Positions 54,398 to 61,798 of a stretch of 64,000 nucleotides of DNA are shown piece by piece. The translations under genes and the position numbers were made by a program. The stretch spans positions 35,444-99,443 of the IMG/VR virus record IMGVR_UViG_3300008261_001864; one strand, 5' to 3'. The notes below the pieces were generated by a model. It saw only the letters and a list, made by a program, of their open reading frames with translations. It was not told the origin of the DNA and ran no database searches. The stretch's first letter is position 1, and every line of letters begins with the position of its first letter. The DNA is from a virus.

Positions 54398-55009
54398 CTA
54401 TTGCCGACCCTGGCGCAGTTTGCGGAGGGCATCCGCAGCCGTACCAAGGGACGAGTTCTCCGACGTCTCGGACTGCACCTCTGCGAGGCGGCCTTCGATG
54501 CCTTTGGGTTTGATCTCGGTAGGGATGAACGCCGGTACATCCACCTCCACGACACCAAACCCCACGGAGGTTGTGCGCCCAGACGAAGTGGACGCTGCGG
54601 GATTGGCGGCCATGACGGGCACCCCAGACCTCAAGAGGGTGAGGATTTGGTCGATGCGATCATCCTGTGGGGGCGGCGGGGGCGCAGGAGGCGTCTGTAG
54701 GGCTTGCTCCAAGGTTGCGACCATCTCCCGCAGCTTGGCGTTCTCGGCCTCCAGTTGCCGACACTTATCCTGCCAGACCTCGACGTTAGGGGCTGGGGCG
54801 ACTGTGGGCCGAACAGGACCTTGACTGACCGATCCCCCGTGCAGTTGAAAGACCCGCCGCTGCGAGATAGCCCTCCACAGGTCCTTTGAGACGGTAGCCC
54901 TGTTGGCAGGGATCGTCACAACCTGCCGGTGCGGAACGTCCATGCCGATGTCATAAAGGATGGTGGTGGTGACATCCAGCCCCACCACCGTAACGTCACC
55001 TTGCATCAT
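54398..55009 (-). CDS. Unknown coiled-coil protein
   Basis: 203 residues; the start is ATG 55009, overlapping the previous gene's TGA (ATGATG). The N-terminal ~70 residues form a small beta domain (VVGLDVTTTILYDIGMDVPH, VVTIPANRATVSKDLW). Residues 85-115 are a coiled coil (QDKCRQLEAENAKLREMV). A proline-rich linker and a beta segment (VGFGVVEVDVPAFIPTEIK) follow, and the end is acidic and serine-rich. Position between the gp10-like gene and the zinc-ribbon gene suggests a neck accessory. No family recognised. Confidence 0.55.
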   Translation of the reverse strand: MMQGDVTVVGLDVTTTILYDIGMDVPHRQVVTIPANRATVSKDLWRAISQRRVFQLHGGSVSQGPVRPTVAPAPNVEVWQDKCRQLEAENAKLREMVATLEQALQTPPAPPPPPQDDRIDQILTLLRSGVPVMAANPAASTSSGRTTSVGFGVVEVDVPAFIPTEIKPKGIEGRLAEVQSETSENSSLGTAADALRKLRQGRQ

Positions 55010-55545
55010 CCACCACTCACTTGCCGCCGCAGTTGGGAAGCAATCTCGCGGGTTATCCGCTTCTTGATGACCGTGCGGGCTTCTCTGATGGCGCTGTCTA
55101 CAAGGTCGAGAGGCTTGCGGCCTGGGTGTACCCACCGACCATCCGACAAGGACTTCGCCGTAGCCGACCGAAAGATGACCTTACCAGACTCCGTGACGAT
55201 GGGAATGGGTGCCGTGGCCTTCCGCAACCAAGCCATCTGCTGCCTACGCTGGCCGTTCACTAGGTAGCCCCACAGGGGGTCCTTGACGACAACTTGCAGG
55301 CTTGCCGCCTTGATGCGCGTGGAGAGCGCCTTGGAGAGGCGCTTCTTGGCCCCATCCGAGTAGGCCGTCTGCTTGATCCTCGAACGAATCCGTTTGAGGA
55401 TTTCGCCGCTCAGTTTGTCGAGGGCGGCCTCGACGTCGTAACTCGGGTCGGCGGTAAGCCCACGGCTGTACGATCTCTTTACGGTAAGTTCGGGGGCTGC
55501 GAACGCCTTGCGAGGCTTGGCGGCTTTTACGAGAAACTTGCCCAC
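55006..55545 (-). CDS. HK97 gp10-like neck or tail-completion protein
   Basis: 179 residues with a GTG start at 55545. The C-terminal region contains HPGRKPLDLVDSAIREARTV, a signature seen in HK97 gp10-family neck proteins ('HPG..p..fl..A'). A central helical part (KRLSKALSTRIKAASLQVVV) and the LWGYLVNGQRRQ stretch (around residues 90-101) fit this fold too. It lies in the neck-type block between a 452-residue structural protein and a coiled-coil protein. Such proteins connect connector and tail. The start has no clear Shine-Dalgarno and may be coupled to the preceding TAG two bases upstream. Confidence 0.6.
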   Translation of the reverse strand: MGKFLVKAAKPRKAFAAPELTVKRSYSRGLTADPSYDVEAALDKLSGEILKRIRSRIKQTAYSDGAKKRLSKALSTRIKAASLQVVVKDPLWGYLVNGQRRQQMAWLRKATAPIPIVTESGKVIFRSATAKSLSDGRWVHPGRKPLDLVDSAIREARTVIKKRITREIASQLRRQVSGG

Positions 55546-55547
55546 GG

Positions 55548-56906
55548 CTAATACTCGATGTTCTCCCAGACCTTAGTGCGACCACGGAGTTCGCGCTCGT
55601 CTGGGATGTTGGGCTTGTCGGTGATGGGCGTCGGACCACCCTCCTCGGGCGGCGTGGGGCCGAACTGAACAGCCGTGTAACGCACAGGGTTGTCCATCGG
55701 GACCTTGTAGCGGATGTCCTTCTCGTCGAGGTGGCCGATGTTGAAGTGCTGCTGGAGGACCATGCCTCGGTTGGTCGGCATCCTGACCGCGCCGATGCTG
55801 TACCGCTCCCCATTGATCTTCACGAGGAAGTCTCGCATCGACAGGAGCGGTACAGGACCGGCCCACGCCTCGTAGGTGTGTTCGACGGTGCGGCCAATGT
55901 CCTTCTGCGAGATACGCTTCTCGGCATCGTCGGGGGCGATGATGGACTCGTATGGACCCTCGTAGCCGCCAAGGAACCCCGTCCCGTAACACCGCAGACA
56001 ATCGGACTGCGGTTGCTTGTGGTGGGTGTCGGGGATGCAGGGACAGGGTAGGCCGACGTTCTTGCGTAGGAACAGTCGGACCCGCTCGCCACCCTGCTCC
56101 AAAATCCAGCGGTTCCGGCGCACGGCCTCCCGCCAGATGAAGTCGAGTTTCTCGATCTCTTGGTTGGAGGTCGCCGCAGCGTTCTCCAGCGGTGTCTCGA
56201 TGAAGTCGCTTTCGGACAGGTCGCTCAGACGACAGCCAGGCGGGATGCCCACCGCGCAGACACGGTAAAAGACCCGCTGGGCCAAGTCAGTACGGAGCAG
56301 CGACTTGGTTCGCCGGTAACTGACCGTAACCTTCTCGGCCTTGTTGGCAGGTAGGACGGCCGGATCGTAGTTCTGCAAGGCTACGTTCGAGAACTCACGG
56401 GGGTCGATCTGCACCTCTCCCGAGAACCCATCGACGGCTAGAACACGGGCGCGTCGATCTCCGACGAACACCATAACGTCGTCGGGGTCCTGCGTGGGGG
56501 TGTTCTGGGACCCCGCCTTCACGATGGGCGCATAGAGGGTCTTGAACGAGTACCGTGTGGGACCCTCCTCGGAGGTAGGTTTCCCAAAGTACATCCAACT
56601 AGACGGGACTACGAACTCCTCTACCAACTCCACGTCGGTCTGGTCCCGCCAGAAGGTTGTCCCGACGGGTACCTGCGTGAGCCGGTGGTAGGGGCCAAAC
56701 TCGGAGTCGAAACTCCGATAGACGTTGACGCCCACGAGGTTCCAATCGCTGTTGAGCGACAGGGCAGATGGGTCATCCCATCGAAGATCGTACACGCCTG
56801 GCCGCCACCCACTCGTCAAGAACAGGTTGAGAGGGGGCAGCGGCCACGGCGCACGGGTGATCTCTAGGGACGATGGATTACGGTCACGGTTTGTTGAGTA
56901 CGGCAT
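55548..56906 (-). CDS. Large neck/tail structural protein with zinc-binding loop
   Basis: 452 residues, ATG 56906 with GGGGTGA upstream. The N-terminal half contains a fibronectin-like domain (YDLRWDDPS, WNLVGVNVYRSFDSEFGPY), and the middle is beta-rich. A C-x-C...C-x2-C arrangement (GLPCPCIP..., SDCLRCYGTGFLGGYEG, residues ~308-335) forms a probable zinc loop; the CYGTGF-GGY element recurs in phage head-closure and neck proteins. The C-terminal quarter (PLLSMRDFLVKINGERYSI) looks like a beta-barrel. A neck or head-closure role is inferred. The first codons lie next to the 36-base inverse repeat. Confidence 0.55.
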   Translation of the reverse strand: MPYSTNRDRNPSSLEITRAPWPLPPLNLFLTSGWRPGVYDLRWDDPSALSLNSDWNLVGVNVYRSFDSEFGPYHRLTQVPVGTTFWRDQTDVELVEEFVVPSSWMYFGKPTSEEGPTRYSFKTLYAPIVKAGSQNTPTQDPDDVMVFVGDRRARVLAVDGFSGEVQIDPREFSNVALQNYDPAVLPANKAEKVTVSYRRTKSLLRTDLAQRVFYRVCAVGIPPGCRLSDLSESDFIETPLENAAATSNQEIEKLDFIWREAVRRNRWILEQGGERVRLFLRKNVGLPCPCIPDTHHKQPQSDCLRCYGTGFLGGYEGPYESIIAPDDAEKRISQKDIGRTVEHTYEAWAGPVPLLSMRDFLVKINGERYSIGAVRMPTNRGMVLQQHFNIGHLDEKDIRYKVPMDNPVRYTAVQFGPTPPEEGGPTPITDKPNIPDERELRGRTKVWENIEY

Positions 56907-56940
56907 GGGTCACCCCACTCATGCCACTCGACAAGAGGAA
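56905..56940 (+). repeat. 36-base repeat, inverse copy in the intergenic spacer
   Basis: Reads atgggtcaccccactc...cgacaagaggaa on the plus strand, 35 of 36 bases identical to the minus-strand copy at 53333-53368. It fills nearly all of the 37-base spacer between the 452-residue gene and the 100-residue gene and touches the former's start codon. Such a copy at an intergenic point is consistent with an intergenic element that has been read through in the Dps-like gene. Confidence 0.75.
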
Positions 56941-56943
56941 CCG

Positions 56944-57246
56944 TCACGCCGTAGGGGCGGCTTCCGCAGCGGGGGGCGGGGCACGCAACACCTTGAGGGC
57001 ACCTGTCTGGGCCTCGATCTCAATGGGGGTGTTGGGCGGCAACCCGCGCTCCATGAGAACCTTCTCAAAGAGACGGCTTCGCTCCTCATCGACCCTGTTG
57101 GCGGCCACCAGCAGGCGCACCTTCTCCTGCTCGATCTCTAGGAGCCTCTCCCCCAACTCGTAACGGGCAGCGGACAACTCCTCCAACCGCTTCCTCGTCT
57201 CGGTGTCCACGGGGTCGCTCGGGGTCAACTTCTTCTCATCACTCAT
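56944..57246 (-). CDS. Small coiled-coil protein
   Basis: 100 residues. Residues 15-65 form a clear heptad coiled coil (RKRLEELSAARYELGERLLE, KVRLLVAANRVDEERSRLFE). The tail (PPNTPIEIEAQTGALKVLRA) is a short beta segment and then an alanine/proline-rich end. ATG 57246 has a short GGGGAGGCCC-type site. It is divergent from the plus-strand gene and shares its promoter-bearing spacer. Probably an assembly or structural accessory; nothing more can be said. Confidence 0.55.
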   Translation of the reverse strand: MSDEKKLTPSDPVDTETRKRLEELSAARYELGERLLEIEQEKVRLLVAANRVDEERSRLFEKVLMERGLPPNTPIEIEAQTGALKVLRAPPPAAEAAPTA

Positions 57247-57261
57247 TTGGGCCTCCCCGCT

Positions 57262-57290
57262 GGTTGATTTCCAGCGTGTTCGCTTCCTAT
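57262..57290 (+). promoter_or_regulatory. Two-block promoter-like motif before the second plus-strand gene
   Basis: GGTTGATTTC (57262-57271), twelve bases, TTCCTAT (57284-57290), the same blocks and spacing as at 45087-45115. The twelve-base interior differs, which argues for conserved blocks rather than a recently duplicated fragment. The block ends 41 bases before the ATG at 57332. Confidence 0.6.
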
Positions 57291-57331
57291 CACAGGCAGG
57301 GACCGTGGTGGTCCCACAGGAGAGTACCGAG

Positions 57332-57676
57332 ATGGATTTGTCAAAGATGCGTGAACAGATCGACGAACTGACGGGCGGCGGCCTCTACGAACTCAACCGT
57401 ATCTGCGTCGAGAACGAGTTGGACCCCAACCTGTGTGTCAGCCCCGAGGGGGATGAGACGAGCCGCTACACGTTCTTCGCTACGAACGTCGAAGGCGACG
57501 TCGTGTACCACAGGTCTGTGTACGCCCCCAAAGACCGACGGCTGGAGATTCAACTCGACGTCTGGTTGAAGCTGCGTGACATCAAAAAGCAAACCGCACG
57601 AATCCGCGAGGGACTCGTGCGGCTTGAGGCTGGACTCGACCCCGAGGAGCCGAAGCCCACCGTCACTCTACACTAG
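57332..57676 (+). CDS. Unknown protein, plus-strand island
   Basis: 114 residues, the second gene on the plus strand. It has an AGGAG site and ATG 57332, and the promoter-like blocks 41 bases upstream. The N-terminal helix (MREQIDELTGGGLYELNRIC) is followed by a beta-rich core (TSRYTFFATNVEGDVVYHR) and a C-terminal helix (LEIQLDVWLKLRDIKKQTA). It converges on the minus-strand gene to the right, and the two stops overlap in CTAG (57673-57676). The fold is not recognised; it may regulate or inhibit a host function. The motif-shared transcription suggests a different time class from the structural genes. Confidence 0.65.
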   Translation: MDLSKMREQIDELTGGGLYELNRICVENELDPNLCVSPEGDETSRYTFFATNVEGDVVYHRSVYAPKDRRLEIQLDVWLKLRDIKKQTARIREGLVRLEAGLDPEEPKPTVTLH

Positions 57677-58560
57677 GCGTTGGCCTTGTCCATCAGCGAC
57701 TTGAACTGCTTGTTCAAGCCCAACAGGTCGGACACCCAGCCCTTGAACTGCGACCACAGACCAGTGACCTTCTGCCACAACTTCGCGGCGAAGTCGCCAA
57801 GGACACCGGCCGTCTTGGTGTCCTGCGACAGACCCTTCTCAAAGGCAGCGAGGGCGTTCTGGACGGACTTGATGACATCATCCTTGCTGAGAGCCGTGAG
57901 GGCGGCCTTCATCATGGATTGGAAGGCGTCCTCGAAGGCAACGGTCGGAGCATGGTGAGTCTTGTGGCGGTTCGCCTGCTCCTCACACTCGTGCAACGCC
58001 TTACGGCACTTGTCGAGTTCGGCCTGAGCCTCCTCCAAGTCCTTCTTGGCGATCTCAAGCCACTCCTGACGCTGCTTGACGCGGTTGCCCTCCGCGATGC
58101 CCGTCATGTGCTTCTCGATGAGGGCCTGGGCGTCCGCGACCAACCGCTCGAAGTGGTTGATCTGGTTGAGCCAATCCTGCGCGACGGGGCCGAAGTCCGA
58201 CAACAGACCCTCAGACTTCATCTTCTCCTTCACCCACTCCTCGACCTGCTCGCCGGTCTTGGCAGAGAAGTCACCCTGCGAACCCTCACCACCCAGACCC
58301 TTGATGAACTCCTCGGGCAGGGCGTAGTTCATCTTCGCGCACTTGTTACGCCAATGCTTGACGGCCACCGCGTAGTTGAAGTGATCGCCGTGAGCCTCGA
58401 CGACGTGCTTCCAGAAGCTAAGAACCTTGGCATCCAGCTTGCCCGTATCCACGGCCTTGGCGATGGAAGCGGGAGGACGGAAGCGGTCGTCTGACAGGAC
58501 GCCGAAGCTCGCCCTCTTGGCGAGAAAACGGCGAACAACGGTGGCCGGAACAAGCGACAT
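57673..58560 (-). CDS. Helical protein with amphipathic N-terminus
   Basis: 295 residues, ATG 58560 with CAGAGG upstream. The N-terminal 20 residues (SLVPATVVRRFLAKRASFG) form a short basic amphipathic helix of the type that targets some virion proteins. The remainder is helical: a globular stretch (KHWRNKCAKMNYALPEEFIK), a long coiled coil (about 170-210, EWLEIAKKDLEEAQAELDK) and a C-terminal hydrophobic end (VTGLWSQFKGWVSDLLG). Stop codons of this and the opposite gene overlap in CTAG. Function unknown; could be an internal virion protein. Confidence 0.5.
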   Translation of the reverse strand: MSLVPATVVRRFLAKRASFGVLSDDRFRPPASIAKAVDTGKLDAKVLSFWKHVVEAHGDHFNYAVAVKHWRNKCAKMNYALPEEFIKGLGGEGSQGDFSAKTGEQVEEWVKEKMKSEGLLSDFGPVAQDWLNQINHFERLVADAQALIEKHMTGIAEGNRVKQRQEWLEIAKKDLEEAQAELDKCRKALHECEEQANRHKTHHAPTVAFEDAFQSMMKAALTALSKDDVIKSVQNALAAFEKGLSQDTKTAGVLGDFAAKLWQKVTGLWSQFKGWVSDLLGLNKQFKSLMDKANA

Positions 58561-58619
58561 GGGAACCTCTGTTGAAGGGAAAACTCCGCAGACCTAATCT
58601 TGCAGACCTCATAAAAGGT

Positions 58620-58928
58620 CTATCGAGAAAACCGACGCTTCTCAAGTGCCTGTAGGACGGCAGCGAACACCTTGGCGGGCATCCCGTTGCGTTCGAGAAC
58701 CTGACGGAACCTCTCGTCGCCCTCAAGTTCCTCGACGGTCGGTACCCCAACGGGCTTGGGTGCCTCGGTGGACTTATGCCACCTCCAGATCGCCATGCCC
58801 CTCGGGTTTGGTCTATCACGCCACTCGGGACAGCGGGCCAGATGCTTCCTGTACTGGCTGTAGTTGGGTGCCGCGTGTCCGCAGAGGCAGCGATGGAGTA
58901 CGCGGTTGGCTTTGAGAGGCGGCTTCAT
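58620..58928 (-). CDS. CCHC zinc-finger protein
   Basis: 102 residues; start ATG 58928, preceded by CGGTGTAAGAGAGG, which is also found before the helicase gene. Cysteines 14, 16 and 33 with H29 form a C-x-C-x12-H-x3-C zinc finger (RCLCGHAAPNYSQYRKHLAR). The C-terminal part (FRQVLERNGMPAKVFAAVLQ) is a helix pair. The finger could bind nucleic acid or a protein partner. A longer reading upstream overlaps the neighbour and is unsupported. Role unknown. Confidence 0.6.
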   Translation of the reverse strand: MKPPLKANRVLHRCLCGHAAPNYSQYRKHLARCPEWRDRPNPRGMAIWRWHKSTEAPKPVGVPTVEELEGDERFRQVLERNGMPAKVFAAVLQALEKRRFSR

Positions 58929-58947
58929 ACCACCTCTCTTACACCGA

Positions 58948-59844
58948 CTACAGGCCGACGAACTTGCGGGGCGACAAAACTCCTCGACCGGCGTAGGGGC
59001 CGAACGCGCTGCGGATACCCACACCGTACCGAGGCTGCTGGACGCCTCTGATGATGTTGATGGTCATTTTGGCCTTCTCAAGCTGCTTGTCGAACTGGTC
59101 GGAGGCCGTCGAGAGCGCCCCCTCGTACTTGCTCGACTTGTCGAGCGTCAGGCTGACACCGCCGATGCTGTAGTCGAACTCGTCCGCGATCCAGTTGAGC
59201 CGCAGGGCTTGAAGGGCGTGGATCATGGCCCCCGTCAACAACAGGGTGCGCCAAGCGGGGTACTGGTTGACCAGCGTATCGAGGCTGCTGAACGGGGTGA
59301 ACGGAGGGGCCAGCGAGATGGTGTCGAGGGAGCGTTCGAGGTACTCCTTCAACTCCTCATCCTCCCAGATGTAGCCGAACACACGGTTGAACTGGCCGAC
59401 CGTCTCCTCGTGGGCGGGCGGTCGCCAATGGTAGTTGCGGTCGGGGTTGTTGTCACGGGTCAGAATACGGAGCCGTCTGATGAGATCGGACTCCGCAGCC
59501 GTGTAGATGGTGGCGACAGGGGAGGGAGAGTTCCTATCGAGGATGGCGAACTCCTGCACAACCTGCTGGAGCGGACCACCCAGAATCTCTCGGAAGGTCC
59601 AACGGATGCGGTAGGTCCCGATGTTGGCGTCGAGAGGTACGAGGAGGCTGGCGAAGTATTCCCCGACCGAAGGGTTCTGGGGCTGCCGCTGGTTGGACCC
59701 CAAGACCGCTTCCTGACCCGTCGTGAAGTCATAGAGGGCGTAACTGATCTCGGCGGCGTTCGCGGGCGTACCGTTGGCGTTCGTGAAGAAGATCGTCAGG
59801 TCCTCACGCCCAAGCTGCTGTCCGCGATAAAACGTCACGCTCAT
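58948..59844 (-). CDS. Neck/connector-type structural protein with Ig-like domain
   Basis: 298 residues, ATG with AGGAGGCG. The first ~110 residues form an Ig-like beta sandwich (EISYALYDFTTGQEAVLGSN, GTYRIRWTFREILGG) that also appears in the genes at 59855 and 60982. A helical C-terminal half follows, with WEDEELKEYLERSLDTISL, WRTLLLTGAMIHALQALRLN and DEFDYSIGGVSLTLDKSS. The latter part resembles head-tail connector-associated proteins of large phages. Placement at the start of the neck-like block suits this. A specific function cannot be read. Confidence 0.55.
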   Translation of the reverse strand: MSVTFYRGQQLGREDLTIFFTNANGTPANAAEISYALYDFTTGQEAVLGSNQRQPQNPSVGEYFASLLVPLDANIGTYRIRWTFREILGGPLQQVVQEFAILDRNSPSPVATIYTAAESDLIRRLRILTRDNNPDRNYHWRPPAHEETVGQFNRVFGYIWEDEELKEYLERSLDTISLAPPFTPFSSLDTLVNQYPAWRTLLLTGAMIHALQALRLNWIADEFDYSIGGVSLTLDKSSKYEGALSTASDQFDKQLEKAKMTINIIRGVQQPRYGVGIRSAFGPYAGRGVLSPRKFVGL

Positions 59845-59854
59845 CGAACGCCTC

Positions 59855-60580
59855 CTAGTCCCAACCGTACTTGGCGCACCCGCAGGGGTTTGTCATGGGT
59901 GGACCTGCCTCCAAGACAAACTCCTCCTCGCGGGTCGCGCAGCCCCTACCCTCCGACCAACTCCAGACAACCAGCCAAGTCCCTGGCTGGCCGCACTCCC
60001 CTGCGTAGCCCGTCACATGGTAGCGACCGATCCCATCCTTGGCCGGTACCCTGCGAGGTGGGCCTCGCAGTTGGCGATACCCCCCTGCCAAGACTTCGTA
60101 GATCGCATAGGTGACGCTGACAGGCGAGTATGGGTTGCCCTGTGCGTCCCGAAGGCAGAGTTCCAGAGCGCCCTTCTGAAAGACCCCCATGAAGGGGAAC
60201 CTCTGCCGTGTATCGGGCGCACAGATAGGCTTGGGAGCCTGTGTGATCTCGACGTAGGCTTGCAGAGAGCCGTACCCCAAGATCGGCATGGGCACCGAGT
60301 CTCGGAAGTTACCCAGCCCTCGGACGATGCCCCGCAGGATGAAGGTCTGGACGAGGGTGCCATCGGTATTGCCGATACCCTCGACGCTCCCCGCGTAGGT
60401 CTGCTCGCCCCAGATCGTCCCAGAGCCTCGGGCTTGACCGCCGACGAGGAACGTCTGGACGGGAGTTACCGTCACCTCACCGACGCCGCCAATCGGGGCC
60501 GCAACGTACACGGACCACGCCAGAGCGCCAGCGACATCGCCAATGCCGCCCAAAGACTCGGTGAGGTCGATGGTCGGCAT
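59855..60580 (-). CDS. Virion protein with glycine repeats and Ig-like C-terminus
   Basis: 241 residues. The first ~100 residues contain repeated 'G.G.V.G.L' strands (GGIGDVAGAL, GGVGEVTVTP, GQARGSGTI, GIGNTDGTLV), a repeating beta arrangement. The C-terminal ~120 residues match the Ig-like domain of the neighbour (YAIYEVLAGGYRQLRG, GTWLVVWSWSEGR). Cysteines near the C-terminus (NPCGCAKYGWD) may bind metal. It lies between a connector-type gene and a small virion protein gene. Likely structural; no enzymatic motif. Confidence 0.5.
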   Translation of the reverse strand: MPTIDLTESLGGIGDVAGALAWSVYVAAPIGGVGEVTVTPVQTFLVGGQARGSGTIWGEQTYAGSVEGIGNTDGTLVQTFILRGIVRGLGNFRDSVPMPILGYGSLQAYVEITQAPKPICAPDTRQRFPFMGVFQKGALELCLRDAQGNPYSPVSVTYAIYEVLAGGYRQLRGPPRRVPAKDGIGRYHVTGYAGECGQPGTWLVVWSWSEGRGCATREEEFVLEAGPPMTNPCGCAKYGWD

Positions 60581-60586
60581 CGCTGA

Positions 60587-60970
60587 TTACGCCTCGGATG
60601 CGATGAGTTGCCCCGTGGGGAACCGCACCTGGTCATTGATGCCGACGGCTCGGGGTACCGACAGGAGGTTGAAGTACAGGAGGTTGCCTCCCGTGGGCGC
60701 GTCGGTGAGGCCGAACGCCGTCACCGTACCCCACGCCGCCGCCGCAATCGGGAACACCACATCTGCCAAGTTGGCAGCCTGTCCGTTCGCAGGGGTGCTG
60801 AACGTCACCGTCTGGCGAGCGTACCCACCACCCGTCACCTCGGTACCGCCACCGCTGACCGAGGGGGCCACCGTGTAGAGGGAGACGTAGATGGTGGGCG
60901 GGGGAGAGAACGGCACACTCCGCAGGGCAGCGTTCAAGAAGTTGTTGTCGAGGTAGTAGGTCTTGGGCAT
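60587..60970 (-). CDS. Small virion structural protein
   Basis: 127 residues; start ATG 60970 chosen because the longer reading to 61144 overlaps the previous gene and its extra residues are arginine-rich. The sequence begins PKTYYLDNNFLNAALRSVPF, then PPTIYVSLYTVAPSVSGGGT and GGGYARQTVTFS. This pattern ('N..L...lr...p.....yvaLyT..P...G.g.EvsGg.YaRq') is common in small phage structural proteins of tail or decoration type. The rest is beta-rich. It follows a virion protein gene and precedes a 241-residue one. Exact location in the particle unknown. Confidence 0.65.
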   Translation of the reverse strand: MPKTYYLDNNFLNAALRSVPFSPPPTIYVSLYTVAPSVSGGGTEVTGGGYARQTVTFSTPANGQAANLADVVFPIAAAAWGTVTAFGLTDAPTGGNLLYFNLLSVPRAVGINDQVRFPTGQLIASEA

Positions 60971-60981
60971 GGGGGTGCGCC

Positions 60982-61398
60982 TTAGCAGTTGGTGGGCTTC
61001 ATGAAGGACGGCTTGAGTCCTCCGCTGCCGCCGCTCGTGGTTTCGCTCACGGACTTCACGACGTCGTACTCCTGCCCGACGATCTGGAGGCCCGTGGGGT
61101 ACGAGAGGATGATGCGCCAGAAGCCGACCGCGTTGGGTCGCCATCGGACATTGTAGAAGCCAGGCATCCCAGCGACCTCAGACCAATAGACTCGGCCCGA
61201 CGACACTTGAGCATCCGGCACACCAAGGCCTGGCACGAGAGGCCACGGCTGCGCCTCGTTCTGGTAAAAGACTTGGCTGGTCAGACCCGCGATGGATAAG
61301 CCGACAACTCGTGTGTAGCCGTCGTTCTCATAGAAGTCGGCCATATCCAGCACAATCTGGTTGTTCGTGACAAGTCTTGTGCGGGTCTGGGCGCTCAC
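60982..61398 (-). CDS. Virion protein with Ig-like domain
   Basis: 138 residues from a GTG at 61398 with AGGAG five bases from the spacer. Residues 10-110 form a beta domain (IVLDMADFYENDGYTRVVGL, GFYNVRWRPNAVGFWRIILS) that resembles those of the 298- and 241-residue neighbours. The C-terminus is glycine/serine-rich (SETTSGGSGGLKPSFMKP), ending with a lone cysteine. It may be a linker-carrying decoration subunit. No other function suggested. Confidence 0.5.
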   Translation of the reverse strand: MSAQTRTRLVTNNQIVLDMADFYENDGYTRVVGLSIAGLTSQVFYQNEAQPWPLVPGLGVPDAQVSSGRVYWSEVAGMPGFYNVRWRPNAVGFWRIILSYPTGLQIVGQEYDVVKSVSETTSGGSGGLKPSFMKPTNC

Positions 61399-61444
61399 AG
61401 GTGACTCCTGACGTATCTATGGAGGGCGGCTGATAAGGAAAACC

Positions 61445-61792
61445 CTACCCGTTCACCCACGATGTGCCGTCGAACCGAGTCCCGACCAAGCCTGCTACCG
61501 GGGGGTTGGTGGCATCAAGATCGGCCTGAGCCTTCACATACATGGCTTCCAAAGCCTGTCGAGCATCCGACAGGTCGAAGTCGGCAGGGAATAGCGGGCT
61601 GACCTGCTCCTGCTCGACGAGCGTTCCCGCTTCAAGGGCCGCCTGCACGTCGGCCGGGACGTTCAATACCCTGCTCTTGAACGCGGGCCTCGGGACGATG
61701 TTGTTGGGCGGCGCACCTAACCAGAAAATACAAGTGACCGTCCAAGTGCCGTCTGCGACCGCCGCCGAGTTCTGGACCACGATTCTCTGCAT
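61445..61792 (-). CDS. Small structural protein, unknown
   Basis: 115 residues, ATG 61792 with AGGCGGTC before it. The first half is beta-rich (VADGTWTVTCIFWLGAPPNN) with a predicted strand pair. The second half is helical (ADVQAALEAGTLVEQEQVSP, SDARQALEAMYVKAQADLDA). It sits seven bases after the previous gene's stop, inside the fibre/decoration block. I do not recognise a family; a small structural or assembly protein is plausible. Confidence 0.5.
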   Translation of the reverse strand: MQRIVVQNSAAVADGTWTVTCIFWLGAPPNNIVPRPAFKSRVLNVPADVQAALEAGTLVEQEQVSPLFPADFDLSDARQALEAMYVKAQADLDATNPPVAGLVGTRFDGTSWVNG

Positions 61793-61798
61793 GACCGC

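Noticed and set aside
58561-58619. Duplicated AGGTCTGC and GACCT hairpin upstream of the CCHC gene end
   Set aside because: Short, weakly paired, no U-run; not strong enough for a terminator or regulatory call.
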